A stretch of DNA of 34,771 nt from an uncultured Sphingomonas sp. (GTDB lineage Bacteria > Pseudomonadota > Alphaproteobacteria > Sphingomonadales > Sphingomonadaceae). The notes beneath the pieces were generated by a model, which worked only from the letters and a program-made list of their open reading frames with translations, made no database searches and was not told where the DNA came from. The DNA lies in contig CAJYLQ010000052.1 of NCBI GenBank assembly GCA_913775975.1, positions 1-34,771 of the forward strand. The letters are read 5' to 3'. Positions 16,224 through 24,337 of the stretch are shown one piece after another; position 1 is the stretch's first letter; each line of letters begins with the position of its first letter. A program made the translations under genes and the position numbers.

Positions 16224-16900
16224 GAACGGGCTCGCACGAATATGTTGGCGGTCAGCCGCCCGACGCGCGGATCGGCGCTGAGCGGCAGAGTGGCGGGGAT
16301 GATCCCCGAATGGAGCAGGCTGCCGCGATAGATCAGCAGCCGGTCTGGCCGCGCCTCGACCGCGCCGATCTGCTCGAACGCGGCGTTGGAGCCGTTGGTA
16401 TAGCCCGCCAGACCCGCGCTATCGGCACGCGCGGCGGCGATGAAGCGGGCGGCGTTGCGATCGTCGACGACCTCGATCCCCGTCGCGCGCTGGCGGTAGA
16501 AGGCGGTGCCCGATCCATCTCCGCCGCCCAGATAATGCAGGATCGCGAGATAGCCGGGATCGGTCGCATCGAAATGCGGCGCGCGTTGCGCCGGCGTCAG
16601 CGTGTCGGGCGCGGCGGTGACGATGGAGAAACTGCCCTCCACCCAGTCGAAGCGCTCGACATCGAACGCGCCGCCGATGAAGGGCGCGGCCGCCTCGACC
16701 AGGGCAGTGGCATAGGCGAAGGCGGCATCGTCCCCTTCGGTCAGCACGCGCCGCACGCCGGGATAGTGGGAACCCGCCGGCACCGGAAACGGGGCCAGCG
16801 CGGCGGCCATCTCGATCACGTCCGATACGTTGCCCAGCATGTCGTCGACCACGACCACCGGGCTTTGCGCGTCGCCGAAGCGGAGGAGGCGCGGGTTCAT
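16220..16900 (-). CDS. DUF6445 protein, putative 2-oxoglutarate/Fe(II)-type oxygenase fold
   Basis: A 226-residue protein without signal peptide or membrane segment. The name rests on overall resemblance to DUF6445 proteins that accompany TBDR and tryptophan-halogenase genes in sphingomonads and caulobacters. It shows a possible iron triad: His109-Phe-Asp111 in APHFDATD, then His197 in GSLLHSGII, with Arg215 in RVGRLTAN placed where 2-oxoglutarate-binding Arg residues usually lie. The motif YLGGGDGSGTAFYR between them fits a double-stranded beta-helix. The enzymatic role is inferred and untested. It lies 69 bp downstream of the TBDR gene across a stem-loop and overlaps the GH43 gene by 4 bases. 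Confidence 0.72.
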   Translation of the reverse strand: MNPRLLRFGDAQSPVVVVDDMLGNVSDVIEMAAALAPFPVPAGSHYPGVRRVLTEGDDAAFAYATALVEAAAPFIGGAFDVERFDWVEGSFSIVTAAPDTLTPAQRAPHFDATDPGYLAILHYLGGGDGSGTAFYRQRATGIEVVDDRNAARFIAAARADSAGLAGYTNGSNAAFEQIGAVEARPDRLLIYRGSLLHSGIIPATLPLSADPRVGRLTANIFVRARS

Positions 16901-16920
16901 GCCACCATCCGCACCGGGCC

Positions 16921-16963
16921 GGCGGGCGAGGCGGCGATCGTCGCGATCCCCGCCCCGCCCGCC
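16921..16963 (-). other. Intercistronic stem-loop between TBDR and DUF6445 genes
   Basis: Outer arms GGCGGGCG (16921-16928) and CGCCCGCC (16956-16963) are perfectly complementary. An inner hairpin GATCG/CGATC (16936-16940 with 16944-16948) can form between them. It begins 7 bases past the TBDR stop on the minus strand. It could partly terminate transcription or protect the TBDR mRNA, giving more receptor than DUF6445 and GH43. Confidence 0.45.
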
Positions 16964-16969
16964 TGCGGA

Positions 16970-19900
16970 TCAGAAGCTGTACTTCGCACCGACCTGGAAC
17001 GAGCGGGGCACGCCCGTTGTGCCGTCGCCATTGTTCTTCTTCAGCGGGTTCACGCCCGATCCGGCACCCCAGGCCGAATAGTTGCGGTTTACCGAATCGA
17101 AGATGTTGAACGCGGCGAAGTTGACCTCCAGGTCATGGCCCCACGGCATCTTGAACGTCTTCGAGATACGCGCGTCGACATTGGCGTAGCCGACGACCTC
17201 ACCCGGCCAGAACACGCCGCCGAAATTGCCATAGCAGCAGGCATTCTCCGGCGGATTGGCGCGGAAGATGACGTTACCGAACGACGGGCCGGAGCTGAAC
17301 GTGCCCGTCATCGACAGCTTCGTGTCCCACGGCCCGCGCGCGATACCGGTGCCGACGAAGCGCCACTTTTCCACGCCCGCGACATAGTTCCAGCCATAGG
17401 CGCCGAAGCGGGGCGCATTGTAAAGCTCGTCGCCCTGCAGTTCCTGCGGCACGTTCGACTTGGCCTGCTGCACCGTCAGCGTCGCGGTGAAGCCCCAGCG
17501 CGAACCCGTTACGAACGGCTTCTCCGCCGTGAAGTAGATGGCGGTGTAGTGCGCGCGGCCGTCGTTCGACCCGATGTTCAGCTTGCCGCTATAGCCCGGC
17601 AGCTGGCCGGACTGCGGGAAGTTGTCCTCGATCCACTGGTCGCCCTGCGTGGTGTACAGCCCGTTCGGCAGGCGGTTGCCGCGCACATATTTGAAGATGT
17701 TGTAGCTGCGGATGTGACTGAAGGTGATCGCCGTCTGGATCTGCCCCAGCTTCTTGCGGACGCCGAAGTTGAACTGGTCCGAATAGGGCAGCTTCGTGTT
17801 GTTGTTCAGCAACCAGATGTCGCCGCCCAGCGAGCCGATGGAAGCACGCAAGCCGTCGATGGTCTTCAGATTGGCATTGTACGCCCGATAGTTATTCGGC
17901 AGTGCGCCGCTGTTGGCCGCCGCAACCGTTGCGCAGGTCGGCTGCCCCGCCCCATCGCAGAAGAACACCGTCGGCGCCGACTGGTAATAGTTCTTGATCG
18001 TCTCGATGCCCGCCGTGATGAACAGCGGCCGATCGTAATACCGCCCCGCGCCCGCGAACAGGATCGTGTCGCGATCGCCATACAGGTCGTAGGATACGCC
18101 GAGGCGCGGCTGGAACGCCTTCCAGTACGGCTTACGATTGCTGCCGGTCGAGATATAGTCGTTCGGGTTGATCCCGGCCGCCTGCCATCCCTGATAGTTG
18201 CGCAGCGCGGTGACGACGGCGGCCGGCGTCACGAAATCCTCGTTCTTCGCCTGCGTCTCGTAATCCCAGCGCAGGCCGGCATTCACCGTCAGATGCTCGT
18301 TCGGCGACCAGTCGTCCTGGATGAACAGGCCGATCTGGTTGTTCTTGCTCAGCGCCGGCTGGACCGGCACCGTCGATACCGATCCGGCGAACGGCGTCGA
18401 TGCGTCGAAGGTGGTGTAGGACGGCGCGGCGAAGAAATAGGTGCCGTTGCTACGCGAATCCTCTTCGCGCGACAGCGTGTTGAAGGCGAGCCGGACGCCG
18501 GCCTTCACGATATGCTTCTCACCGAAGAAGGTGACGTTGTTCTTCACCGTCCACGTCTTTTGCGTATCGTTCTGCTCGAACGAGTTCGCGCCCAGCGCGG
18601 CCTGCGTATCCGTCTGCGGGTTGAGGCCCACGGCCTGGCCGGCGGCCGGACCCTGCGACAGGATGATCTCCGGCCCGGCGCTGACGCGCGGCGTGCCGTT
18701 GAACAACGTTTGATAGGCGGCGGTGAATTCGTTCAGGAAGCTGTCGCCGCGATGGTTCCATTCCAGCTGATAGGTATCGTTGTTGCTGACGAGAAAGTGA
18801 CCGTGGCTGGGCACCGCGTTATCGCCATAATCTGCGAGGTTGCGTTCGCGCCGCAAAAACGCGCTGGCGTTGATCGTATCCTTGTCGCTGGCGAACAGTG
18901 TCAGCTTGCCGAAATAGAGGCGCTGCTTGAAGCTCTGCGCATAGCTGCGGTTGTTGGCGCTGGCGATCGCGGCCGGCACGTTCGGCACGATCGTGGTGAC
19001 GTTGTTGTTGTCCGTCACCGACCGCGTCGTCTGAAGATTGACGACGTTGGAGGGCAGCAGCTGGTCCGTCGCCTCGAACGCGGCAAAGAAGTGCAGCACG
19101 TTCTTGATGATCGGGCCGCCCAGATCGGCGGCATATTGCTTCCGGTCATAAGGCGGCTTCGGAATCGTCCCGTCCGGATTGTTCAGCTTGCCGGGGCGAT
19201 CGAAATAGGGCCGGCCGATGAACGCCTTGGGCTGCCATTCGCCCAGCACATCGCCGTGGAAGGAGGTGCCGCCCGTCTTCGTCACCGCAGTGATGACCGC
19301 GGAACCGGCCTGCTCATATTCCGCCTTGAAGTTCTGCGTATCGACGCGGAATTCCTGCACGGCCAGCTGCGGGAAGGGGTTGCCGCGGCTGAAGTTCTGG
19401 CCGGCGACGCCGCCATGGTTCACCGCATTCTTCTGGCTGAGGCCGTCGATGAAGACGTTGATGTTGTCGGCGCTGATACCACCCGCCTGAACCTGCCGGC
19501 TGCCCGGGTTGGACGACACCGCAACGCCCGGCGCGAGCGCGGCGAAGTTCAGGAAGTTGCGGTCGTTCTGCGGCAGGCTTTCGATCTGCTGCGGCGACAC
19601 GTTCGTCGACACGATGGCGGAGCGGACCTCCTGCCCGCGACGGCCGGTGACGACGATCTCGCCGCCGCCGCCCTCGGCGACGCCGCCCGCCGTGGCGGTG
19701 TCTGGCTCCGGCTGCCCCAGGTCGAGCGTCACGACCTGGCCGACGGGGATGGTCAGCGTCTGCGCCGGCAGGCCGGTCGCCTCGATCCGGTAGGTGCTGG
19801 GGCGCAGGCCGACGATCGTATAGCTGCCATCGGCATTGACGCGGCCGCTAATGCGCTGGCCCGTGGTGAGATCCGTGACGGTCACGGTCGCACCGGCCTG

Positions 19901-20032
19901 CGCGCCGATCACGCGACCACGCAGCGACGAATTGGTCTGGGCCGCCAGCGGCGTCCCGATCACCAGCGCGGCCGCAAGCGCCGCCGTCGAAATGCCGCGA
20001 CCGATGCGCGTGCGCTGAATGCTGGATGCCAT
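16970..20032 (-). CDS. Large TonB-dependent receptor with carboxypeptidase-like regulatory domain
   Basis: Outer-membrane transporter of 1020 residues, Oar-like in layout. The signal peptide ends near GTPLAAQT (about residue 32). A beta-sandwich carboxypeptidase-regulatory-like domain follows (about 36-105: LRGRVIGAQAGATVTV to YRIEATGLPAQTLTI). Next come a TonB box GEIVVTGRR (about 124-132), a plug domain (NFLNFAALAPGVAVSS, GGISADNINVFIDGL) and a large barrel ending FQVGAKYSF. GGAGGGG precedes the ATG. The promoter region holds two identical LacI-type operators. The setting, with glycosidases on both sides, indicates oligosaccharide import. As in other Proteobacteria there is no SusD partner. 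Confidence 0.93.
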   Translation of the reverse strand: MASSIQRTRIGRGISTAALAAALVIGTPLAAQTNSSLRGRVIGAQAGATVTVTDLTTGQRISGRVNADGSYTIVGLRPSTYRIEATGLPAQTLTIPVGQVVTLDLGQPEPDTATAGGVAEGGGGEIVVTGRRGQEVRSAIVSTNVSPQQIESLPQNDRNFLNFAALAPGVAVSSNPGSRQVQAGGISADNINVFIDGLSQKNAVNHGGVAGQNFSRGNPFPQLAVQEFRVDTQNFKAEYEQAGSAVITAVTKTGGTSFHGDVLGEWQPKAFIGRPYFDRPGKLNNPDGTIPKPPYDRKQYAADLGGPIIKNVLHFFAAFEATDQLLPSNVVNLQTTRSVTDNNNVTTIVPNVPAAIASANNRSYAQSFKQRLYFGKLTLFASDKDTINASAFLRRERNLADYGDNAVPSHGHFLVSNNDTYQLEWNHRGDSFLNEFTAAYQTLFNGTPRVSAGPEIILSQGPAAGQAVGLNPQTDTQAALGANSFEQNDTQKTWTVKNNVTFFGEKHIVKAGVRLAFNTLSREEDSRSNGTYFFAAPSYTTFDASTPFAGSVSTVPVQPALSKNNQIGLFIQDDWSPNEHLTVNAGLRWDYETQAKNEDFVTPAAVVTALRNYQGWQAAGINPNDYISTGSNRKPYWKAFQPRLGVSYDLYGDRDTILFAGAGRYYDRPLFITAGIETIKNYYQSAPTVFFCDGAGQPTCATVAAANSGALPNNYRAYNANLKTIDGLRASIGSLGGDIWLLNNNTKLPYSDQFNFGVRKKLGQIQTAITFSHIRSYNIFKYVRGNRLPNGLYTTQGDQWIEDNFPQSGQLPGYSGKLNIGSNDGRAHYTAIYFTAEKPFVTGSRWGFTATLTVQQAKSNVPQELQGDELYNAPRFGAYGWNYVAGVEKWRFVGTGIARGPWDTKLSMTGTFSSGPSFGNVIFRANPPENACCYGNFGGVFWPGEVVGYANVDARISKTFKMPWGHDLEVNFAAFNIFDSVNRNYSAWGAGSGVNPLKKNNGDGTTGVPRSFQVGAKYSF

Positions 20033-20121
20033 TCCAATCCCCTCCGTACCGTTGCCGGCTCCTTCTTTGCTTCCGACCGGCCGGGGCGACGCCCATCGGC
20101 CTGCCGGATCGCAGGAGCTGT

Positions 20122-20133
20122 GAAACCGGTTAC
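20122..20133. promoter_or_regulatory. LacI-family operator, copy 1 (TBDR promoter)
   Basis: GAAACCGGTTAC, centred on AACCGGTT, is identical to the next site (20142-20153) and differs by one base from the perfect palindrome at 24240-24251. CG-centred palindromes of this type are characteristic of LacI/GalR operators. It lies downstream of the predicted -10. Confidence 0.75.
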
Positions 20134-20141
20134 GCCGCCAA

Positions 20142-20153
20142 GAAACCGGTTAC
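20142..20153. promoter_or_regulatory. LacI-family operator, copy 2 (TBDR promoter)
   Basis: GAAACCGGTTAC repeats 20 bp from copy 1, so both sites face the same side of the helix. It overlaps the predicted -10 hexamer (20150-20155), as expected for repression. Confidence 0.75.
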
Positions 20154-20179
20154 AATCGCGCCGATCGGCTTTGCCTCAA
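20150..20179 (-). promoter_or_regulatory. Predicted promoter of the TBDR-DUF6445-GH43 operon
   Basis: On the minus strand, TTGAGG (20174-20179) and TTGTAA (20150-20155) are 18 bases apart and resemble -35 and -10 elements. The -10 overlaps an operator. The GH3 promoter has the same 18-base spacing and the same overlap, which supports the reading. Confidence 0.5.
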
Positions 20180-20204
20180 AACGTTGCTGGGTGTGGCTTG
20201 GCGG

Positions 20205-21728
20205 TCACACCACCGGCGCGGGCGCCTTGCAATGGCGGGCGATGAAGGCGTCGTGCGTGGGCAGCGACGCGGCAACGTCGGCCGTCACCTCCTCGACATC
20301 CTTCAGGAACGCGGCGGCATCCGCATCGGGAATCATGTCGACCACCGGGTCGTAGCGCGCGGGCAGCCCCTGCCCCAGCAGCACCTGTACCCAGCTTTCC
20401 TCGCGGAACAGCTCCGCCTTGCCGCGCATGAAGAAACGGGCGGAGGCGCGGAACAGCTCCAGCCGCTCGGTCAGGCTGTCGGGTATGTCCATGGTCTTGC
20501 AATAGGACCAGAAGGGTGTGTCTTCGCGGTCGGTGACCTTGTAATGCGCAACGATGAAGTCGCGAACGTCGCGATACTCGAAATCGGTCTGGCGATTGTA
20601 TTCGGCGACATCGGCGGGGTCGAAGGCGCGGCCGGGGAACAGCGAGATCAGTCGCAATATCCCCGTCTGGATCATGTGGATGCGGGTCGATTCCAGCGGC
20701 TCCAGAAACCCGCCGGCCAGCCCCAGCGCGACGACGTTCTTCTCCCAGGCGCGATGGCGCTTCCCCGGGCGAAAGCGGACGGGGCGCGGATCGGCCAGCG
20801 GCCGGCCGTCCAAATTACCCATCAGCACCGCCGCCGCCTCGTCGTCGGAGATGTGGCGGCTGGCATAGACGTGCCCGTTGCCGGTGCGATGCTGCAGCGG
20901 GATGCGCCACTGCCAGCCGGCGCCGTGCGCGATGGACCGGGTATAGGGGGTCAGCGCCGGCGCGCGCTCGCATGGCACCGCGATCGCGCGGTCGCAGAGC
21001 AGCCAGCGGTCCCAATCCTCATAGCCGACGCCCATCGCCTCGCCGATCAACAGGCCGCGCATCCCCGAACAGTCGATGAAGAGGTCGCCGTCCACCGTCC
21101 GCCCGTCCGCCAGGACGACATGGTCGAGATGCCCGTCCTCGCCGCGACGGTTGGCGCCGACGATGCGCCCCTCGATCCGCTCGACGCCCTGCCGCTCCGC
21201 CCGGCCGCGCAGGTAGCGGGCGTAGAGCGATGCGTCGAAGTGATAGGCATAATCGATGCCGGCGATCGGCGAGTGCGGATGCGACGGGTCCGGCATCGCG
21301 AAGCGGTTCATCCGCGCCATCAGCGTGTTGAGCGCGTAATGATCCAGATGCCTGGCGCGTCCCGCCGCCCGCGCCTTCAGCCAGAACTGATGGCAGTGCA
21401 GCCAGTAGAGATCCTGCCCGATCTTGCCGAACCCGTGGATGTAGCTGGCGCCCGGCGCCTGCCAGTTGACGAATTCGATGCCGAGCTTGAACGTGCCCTG
21501 CGTCGCCCGCACCATCTCGAACTCGTCGATGCCGGCCAGCTGGTTATAGGTGCGGATCGCAGGGATCGTCGCCTCGCCGACGCCGATCGTGCCGATCTCG
21601 TCCGATTCGATCAGGCGGATGCGATAGCCGAGCAGCAGGCGCGACAGCAGCGCCGCGGCCATCCAGCCCGCCGTGCCGCCGCCGACGATGGTGATGGTTT
21701 TCAGGGGTGCATTGCCCTCCCCCGTCAT
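20205..21728 (-). CDS. Flavin-dependent tryptophan-type halogenase
   Basis: FAD-dependent halogenase of 507 residues. It shows the dinucleotide motif GGGTAGW (16-22), the catalytic Lys81 in TFKLGIEF, the halogenase signature W272-x-W274-x-I276-P277 in GWQWRIP, and Glu346-Ser347 in GFLEPLES. These correspond to Lys79 and Glu346 of PrnA. The signature separates it from monooxygenases, so it should make HOCl/HOBr and use it through a lysine chloramine. There is no signal peptide, so it is cytoplasmic. It needs reduced FAD, but no flavin reductase gene is in the window. Its start overlaps the GH144 stop by 4 bases. Homologues beside TBDRs in sphingomonads are frequent but their substrates are unknown; free tryptophan is only one possibility. 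Confidence 0.9.
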   Translation of the reverse strand: MTGEGNAPLKTITIVGGGTAGWMAAALLSRLLLGYRIRLIESDEIGTIGVGEATIPAIRTYNQLAGIDEFEMVRATQGTFKLGIEFVNWQAPGASYIHGFGKIGQDLYWLHCHQFWLKARAAGRARHLDHYALNTLMARMNRFAMPDPSHPHSPIAGIDYAYHFDASLYARYLRGRAERQGVERIEGRIVGANRRGEDGHLDHVVLADGRTVDGDLFIDCSGMRGLLIGEAMGVGYEDWDRWLLCDRAIAVPCERAPALTPYTRSIAHGAGWQWRIPLQHRTGNGHVYASRHISDDEAAAVLMGNLDGRPLADPRPVRFRPGKRHRAWEKNVVALGLAGGFLEPLESTRIHMIQTGILRLISLFPGRAFDPADVAEYNRQTDFEYRDVRDFIVAHYKVTDREDTPFWSYCKTMDIPDSLTERLELFRASARFFMRGKAELFREESWVQVLLGQGLPARYDPVVDMIPDADAAAFLKDVEEVTADVAASLPTHDAFIARHCKAPAPVV

Positions 21729-23152
21729 CGGACGTTCAGCCAGCCGCCGGTGAAGCCCGCGCGCGTCAGCCCCCGCCGGATCACGGGCGAGCGGCGCATG
21801 ACCTGCCAGATGAAGTCGTTACGGTGGTTGGCGATCGCGCCGCCGATCGCGCCCTGGTCGATGCCCAGCCAATCGCGCGCGACCCAGCCGTCCTTCGCGC
21901 TGACCGTGCCCGATGCGGACGCGACGTCGGGGTAGCGGAAGCTGGGGTTGAAGCTGTCGCGAAAGCCGTATCGGCCGTACAGGCCGGGCACGCGCCGCAT
22001 CGCGGCGGCGGCCGGCACTGCGATCTCCGGCGCGAAGGCGAGGCTGCCTAGCGCGGCGGTGGGCGCGATCGTGCCGTCGTCCCGCCCGTCCGGCTCACCG
22101 ACCGGCCCGCGCGCCGCATAGCTGAAGAAGGTCGCCTGACGCCCCCGGAACGTCCGCGTCGTATCCGCCGGGCCGTCGCACGCGGTCAGCCCCCACAGGT
22201 CGCGGCCATAGCCCTCCCATCCCATCGGATTGGCGATGCAATAGGCGCGGTTGGCATAGGTTTCGCGCCGGCTGTTCTCGAAATAGTCGAATCCCGCCTG
22301 CCGCATCGTCGCGTCGCGGATGCCGCGAAAGTCGATCCACATCTGGCTGTACTGATGACCGAACAGGGGCGCGAAGGCGAGCCGCCGGGTCGCCCCCTGC
22401 CCGCGCCAGAACTCGGGATAGGTTCGCGTCCAGGCATCCCAGGCCCCGTCCGCCAGCGCCTTGCCGCCGGTGCCGAGGCCGAGGACATAGACCATCATCC
22501 CCTCATTATACCCCTTCCACGAGGCCTCGATGAAGCCACGCTCCGGGTGCCAGCCCATCGACACGGTGCCGCCCGCGTTGACGAACCACGGCCAGTCCGC
22601 CCGGTTCGTGATGCGCGCCGCCAGCCGGCGGATCTCCGCCTCTCCGGCATCGGCGCGGTCGTACCAGCTGCCCGCGAACAGGATGCCGAGGAACAGCAGC
22701 GTCGTGTCGACGCTCGACAGCTCCGTCTCCCGGAAGCGGGTGCCCGTTTCCATGTCAAGGAAATGGTAGAAGAAGCCCTTGTGGCCGCTCATGCCGGTCG
22801 GCGCATCGCCCTGCGGCGCTGAGTCGAAGAAGCGCAGCGTCGTCAGCGTCAGGTCGCGCGCGGCTGCGCGCGTGATCCAGCCGCGCTCGACGCCGACCGG
22901 ATAGAGCGTGAGCGCGAACCCCACCGCCGCGATGCTGGCGAAAGAGGGCGACGGCCAGCGATCGGGCACCAGCCCGTTCTTGCGGCTGGCCAGAGCCCAG
23001 AAATAATCGAACGTCCGCCGCTCCAGATCGTCGAACCAACCGGGTAGCGAGCGACCGCGCGGGGCGGCATCCGCCAGCCCCGGCAACAGCGCGGGCGACG
23101 CCGCCAGCAGCGGGGCATGGGCAAGCAGGCGGCGGCGGTCGATCGCGATCAT
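21725..23152 (-). CDS. GH144-like 'glucoamylase-family' endoglucanase, secreted
   Basis: A 475-residue protein of the PF10091 'putative glucoamylase' type (alpha/alpha-six toroid), which includes the endo-beta-1,2-glucanases of GH144. The N-terminus MIAIDRRRLLAHAPLLAAS with a twin Arg suggests Tat export. Family patterns seen: LERRTFDYFWALAS, GMSGHKGFFYHFLDMETG, ELSSVDTTLLFLGIL, PMGWEGYGRDLWGLTACDGP and SFNPSFRYPD. The acidic residues in the active cleft (Glu in TELSSVD, Asp in SVDTT) fit the family, but I cannot name the catalytic pair with certainty. It lies between the LacI and halogenase genes with 4-base overlaps on both sides, so the three form one coupled unit. The beta-1,2-glucan substrate is inferred from the family. 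Confidence 0.85.
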   Translation of the reverse strand: MIAIDRRRLLAHAPLLAASPALLPGLADAAPRGRSLPGWFDDLERRTFDYFWALASRKNGLVPDRWPSPSFASIAAVGFALTLYPVGVERGWITRAAARDLTLTTLRFFDSAPQGDAPTGMSGHKGFFYHFLDMETGTRFRETELSSVDTTLLFLGILFAGSWYDRADAGEAEIRRLAARITNRADWPWFVNAGGTVSMGWHPERGFIEASWKGYNEGMMVYVLGLGTGGKALADGAWDAWTRTYPEFWRGQGATRRLAFAPLFGHQYSQMWIDFRGIRDATMRQAGFDYFENSRRETYANRAYCIANPMGWEGYGRDLWGLTACDGPADTTRTFRGRQATFFSYAARGPVGEPDGRDDGTIAPTAALGSLAFAPEIAVPAAAAMRRVPGLYGRYGFRDSFNPSFRYPDVASASGTVSAKDGWVARDWLGIDQGAIGGAIANHRNDFIWQVMRRSPVIRRGLTRAGFTGGWLNVR

Positions 23153-24162
23153 GCGGGGCTTTCTGTGGTGGTACGGATGACAAGTTCGGGCACGATCCCC
23201 TCCGTCCGGTCGTCGGCGACGCCGCCCTCCAGCCGCTCTACCAGCCGGGTGACGGCGCGCGCGCCCATCTCGACCAGATCGACGCGGACGGTGGTGAGGC
23301 CCAGATAGCGGGCCAGGGGAATATCGTCGAAGCCGGTCACGGCGATCCCGCCCGGCACCGCCACCCCGGCGGCACGCAGCGCGGTCAGCGCGCCCAGCGC
23401 CATCATGTCGTTCGCCGCGACGATGCCGTCGATCGCACCGGGCGCCAGCAGGCCACGCTCCGCCAGCGTCGCCACCGCCGCCTCGCCAGACTCTTCCCGG
23501 AAGGTACCCGGCAGCACGACCGGCCGTGCATCCGGGACGCTCGCGGCCACCGTCTCCAGAAAGCTCTCACGCCGCTCGTCGCCATCGACGTTGCCGGTGG
23601 GGCCGGCGATATGGACCAATCGCCGTCGGCCGCTGGCGACCAGATGGCCGACGACCGCCGCGATGCCCGCCCGGTTGTCGACGCGCATCGCTGGCCGCGC
23701 CGCCTCCCGCAGCGAGTTAATGAGGATGGCGGGGATCACGCCGGGCAATGCCTCGTCCAGCCCCGCCGCATCCAGTTGCGGCGCCATCACGACCAGTCCG
23801 TCGACCCGGCCGCGCATCGACCGCATCGCCACCGTCGCCAGTGCCGCATCGGCGTGCATATTCGACAACAGCAGATGATAGCCGCGCGCGGTCGCCTCCC
23901 GGTCCATGCCGCGCACGATCTCGGAAAAGAATTCCCCGTGCAGGTCGGGCAGGATCACGCCGATCGCATGGGTTCGCGCCATCGACAGGCTGCGTGCGCC
24001 CGCATGGGGGACGTACCCCAGCAGCTTGGCCGCCGCCTGCACCCGCGCGCGCATGTCGGGATGGACACTGCCATGCCCGTTCAACGCACGCGACACCGAC
24101 GCGACGGAAACCGCGGCGTGGCGTGCTACATCACGGATTGTCGCCTGGGCCGGCCTGCTCAC
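23149..24162 (-). CDS. LacI/GalR-family transcriptional regulator
   Basis: A 337-residue repressor. The helix-turn-helix is at about 8-27 (TIRDVARHAAVSVASVSRALNG), with the hinge helix near YVPHAGARSLSM (about 50-62). The periplasmic-binding-protein-like sensor domain follows (IGVILPDLHGEFFSEIVRGMD to the C-terminus, including GFDDIPLARYLGLTTVRVD). The start is GTG at 24162, with AGGA a few bases upstream. It heads a coupled unit with the GH144 and halogenase genes (4-base overlaps). The palindromes at 24240-24251, 20122-20133 and 20142-20153 are its likely operators, so it would control itself, the GH3 gene and the TBDR operon. The effector is presumably a glucose disaccharide or oligosaccharide released by the enzymes. 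Confidence 0.92.
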   Translation of the reverse strand: MSRPAQATIRDVARHAAVSVASVSRALNGHGSVHPDMRARVQAAAKLLGYVPHAGARSLSMARTHAIGVILPDLHGEFFSEIVRGMDREATARGYHLLLSNMHADAALATVAMRSMRGRVDGLVVMAPQLDAAGLDEALPGVIPAILINSLREAARPAMRVDNRAGIAAVVGHLVASGRRRLVHIAGPTGNVDGDERRESFLETVAASVPDARPVVLPGTFREESGEAAVATLAERGLLAPGAIDGIVAANDMMALGALTALRAAGVAVPGGIAVTGFDDIPLARYLGLTTVRVDLVEMGARAVTRLVERLEGGVADDRTEGIVPELVIRTTTESPA

Positions 24163-24212
24163 ATCCTGTCCCTTTTCATGGTCGCGTCGCTCCGGTCATA
24201 CGCGATCCATGG

Positions 24213-24242
24213 TTGCCTTGTCCGGCATTGCCTGTCTATGTA
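24213..24242 (+). promoter_or_regulatory. Predicted promoter of the GH3 gene
   Basis: TTGCCT (24213-24218) and TATGTA (24237-24242) are separated by 18 bases. The -10 runs into the operator at 24240-24251, so a bound repressor would block polymerase. The match to the consensus is moderate. Confidence 0.45.
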
Positions 24243-24251
24243 ACCGGTTAC
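24240..24251. promoter_or_regulatory. LacI-family operator, perfect palindrome (divergent LacI/GH3 promoter)
   Basis: GTAACCGGTTAC is a perfect 12-bp palindrome in the gap between the divergent regulator and GH3 genes. It is the best copy of the three-site set and is well placed to control both directions. Confidence 0.8.
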
Positions 24252-24337
24252 AGATAGCGGTCAACGTGAAATCGCCGACCGATGCCCTGGCCGGCATGAA
24301 GCGAAGCGCAGACCGTACGGGGATGGAGCCTGGATTG

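Noticed and set aside
16310..20245. A 1311-codon open frame on the plus strand across the DUF6445 and large TBDR genes
   Set aside because: It is antisense to two well-supported genes, is rich in Arg, Ala, Val and Ile without domain motifs, and arises from the GC-skewed third positions of the opposite strand.
23906..24337. Extension of the GH3 gene upstream into the LacI gene
   Set aside because: It would cover the operator and promoter and overlap the divergent regulator; the Tat leader starts at 24338.
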